From Acorus gramineus (taxonomy: Eukaryota > Streptophyta > Magnoliopsida > Acorales > Acoraceae): a stretch of 64,000 nucleotides of DNA. The notes beneath the pieces were generated by a model. It made no database searches, was not told where the DNA came from, and saw nothing but the letters and a program-made list of their open reading frames with translations. The translations under genes and the position numbers were made by a program. Numbering within the stretch: the stretch's first letter is position 1; the number at the start of each line of letters is the position of its first letter. Location: assembly GCA_030737835.1 (NCBI GenBank), contig CM060857.1:15387496-15451495 (forward strand), read 5' to 3'. Shown one piece after another: positions 63,742 through 64,000 of the stretch.

Positions 63742-64000
63742 CTGTGATCAAATAGAATAACAAACATCAGTGCAAAAAACACACTGTATACCACATAACA
63801 GCATAAAGCAAACATCAACTTTTAAAATAGTTCAGTATGATGACATGAATAAATTGGTAAATATTCTTAATCAACAGGTGAATCTCTAGTGAATAATGTA
63901 ATTCTTGATAGAGATGACACAGATACACAATGCATTTTTAAAGCAACTTTGAAATTTAGTAGCCATTCTACTTTATGTCACTTAGATCTGAAAATAATTA

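Noticed and set aside
1-64000. CRISPR arrays, rRNA, tRNA clusters, operons, LTR elements
   Set aside because: This is eukaryotic nuclear DNA. No spaced identical repeats, no rRNA or convincing tRNA cloverleaf, and no paired LTRs or gag-pol-like frames were seen by eye.

Overview
This is nuclear DNA from a flowering plant. It carries spliced genes with GT-AG introns and plant-specific families (an ALE2-type receptor kinase, SKU5-similar proteins, SMAP1), separated by AT-rich spacers full of small DNA transposons and L1 fragments. The two SKU5-similar genes have GC-rich coding sequence set in AT-rich surroundings. That would suit a monocot, a magnoliid or an early-diverging angiosperm, but the species cannot be fixed from the sequence.

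Layout. 1-2.6 kb: spacer with an intact-looking hAT MITE (320-807). 3.0-15.6 kb (+): a 14-coding-exon gene for the plant homologue of the autophagy/DCAF protein AMBRA1 (835 aa), with an antisense L1 3' fragment in intron 4. 17.7-18.7 kb: a long-TIR element. 20.2-20.7 kb (-): a two-exon small cupin gene. 22.6-24.4 kb: a large fold-back element with a second palindromic element inside its left arm. 28.9-30.4 kb (-): relic exons of exosome subunit CSL4. 30.7-30.9 kb (-): SMAP1, a small acidic protein of the auxin response. 31.0-31.4 kb: a Tourist-type MITE.

33.1-35.1 kb (-) and 41.5-43.5 kb (+): two almost identical SKU5-similar (multicopper-oxidase-like) genes facing away from each other. The 6.5 kb between them is filled by a 5'-truncated L1 with target-site duplications and a three-element nest around a FAR1/FRS-like fragment. 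44.1-49.8 kb (-): an eight-exon ALE2-like receptor kinase (729 aa). 50-56 kb: AT-rich repeats, including two copies of a palindromic MITE, a Tourist MITE and a ~200 bp tandem duplication. 56.4-63.7 kb (-): 14 exons of PRP19/MAC3, whose U-box-coding 5' end lies beyond the right edge.

The genes do not form a pathway; this is an ordinary mixed plant gene neighbourhood. The strongest second-look items are the SKU5-similar inverted pair, where gene bodies are near identical but flanks are diverged (a gene-conversion pattern), the decayed CSL4 locus beside SMAP1, and the nested fold-back elements. I found no clearly new protein system. All exon borders were read by eye from splice signals and checked for reading-frame phase.
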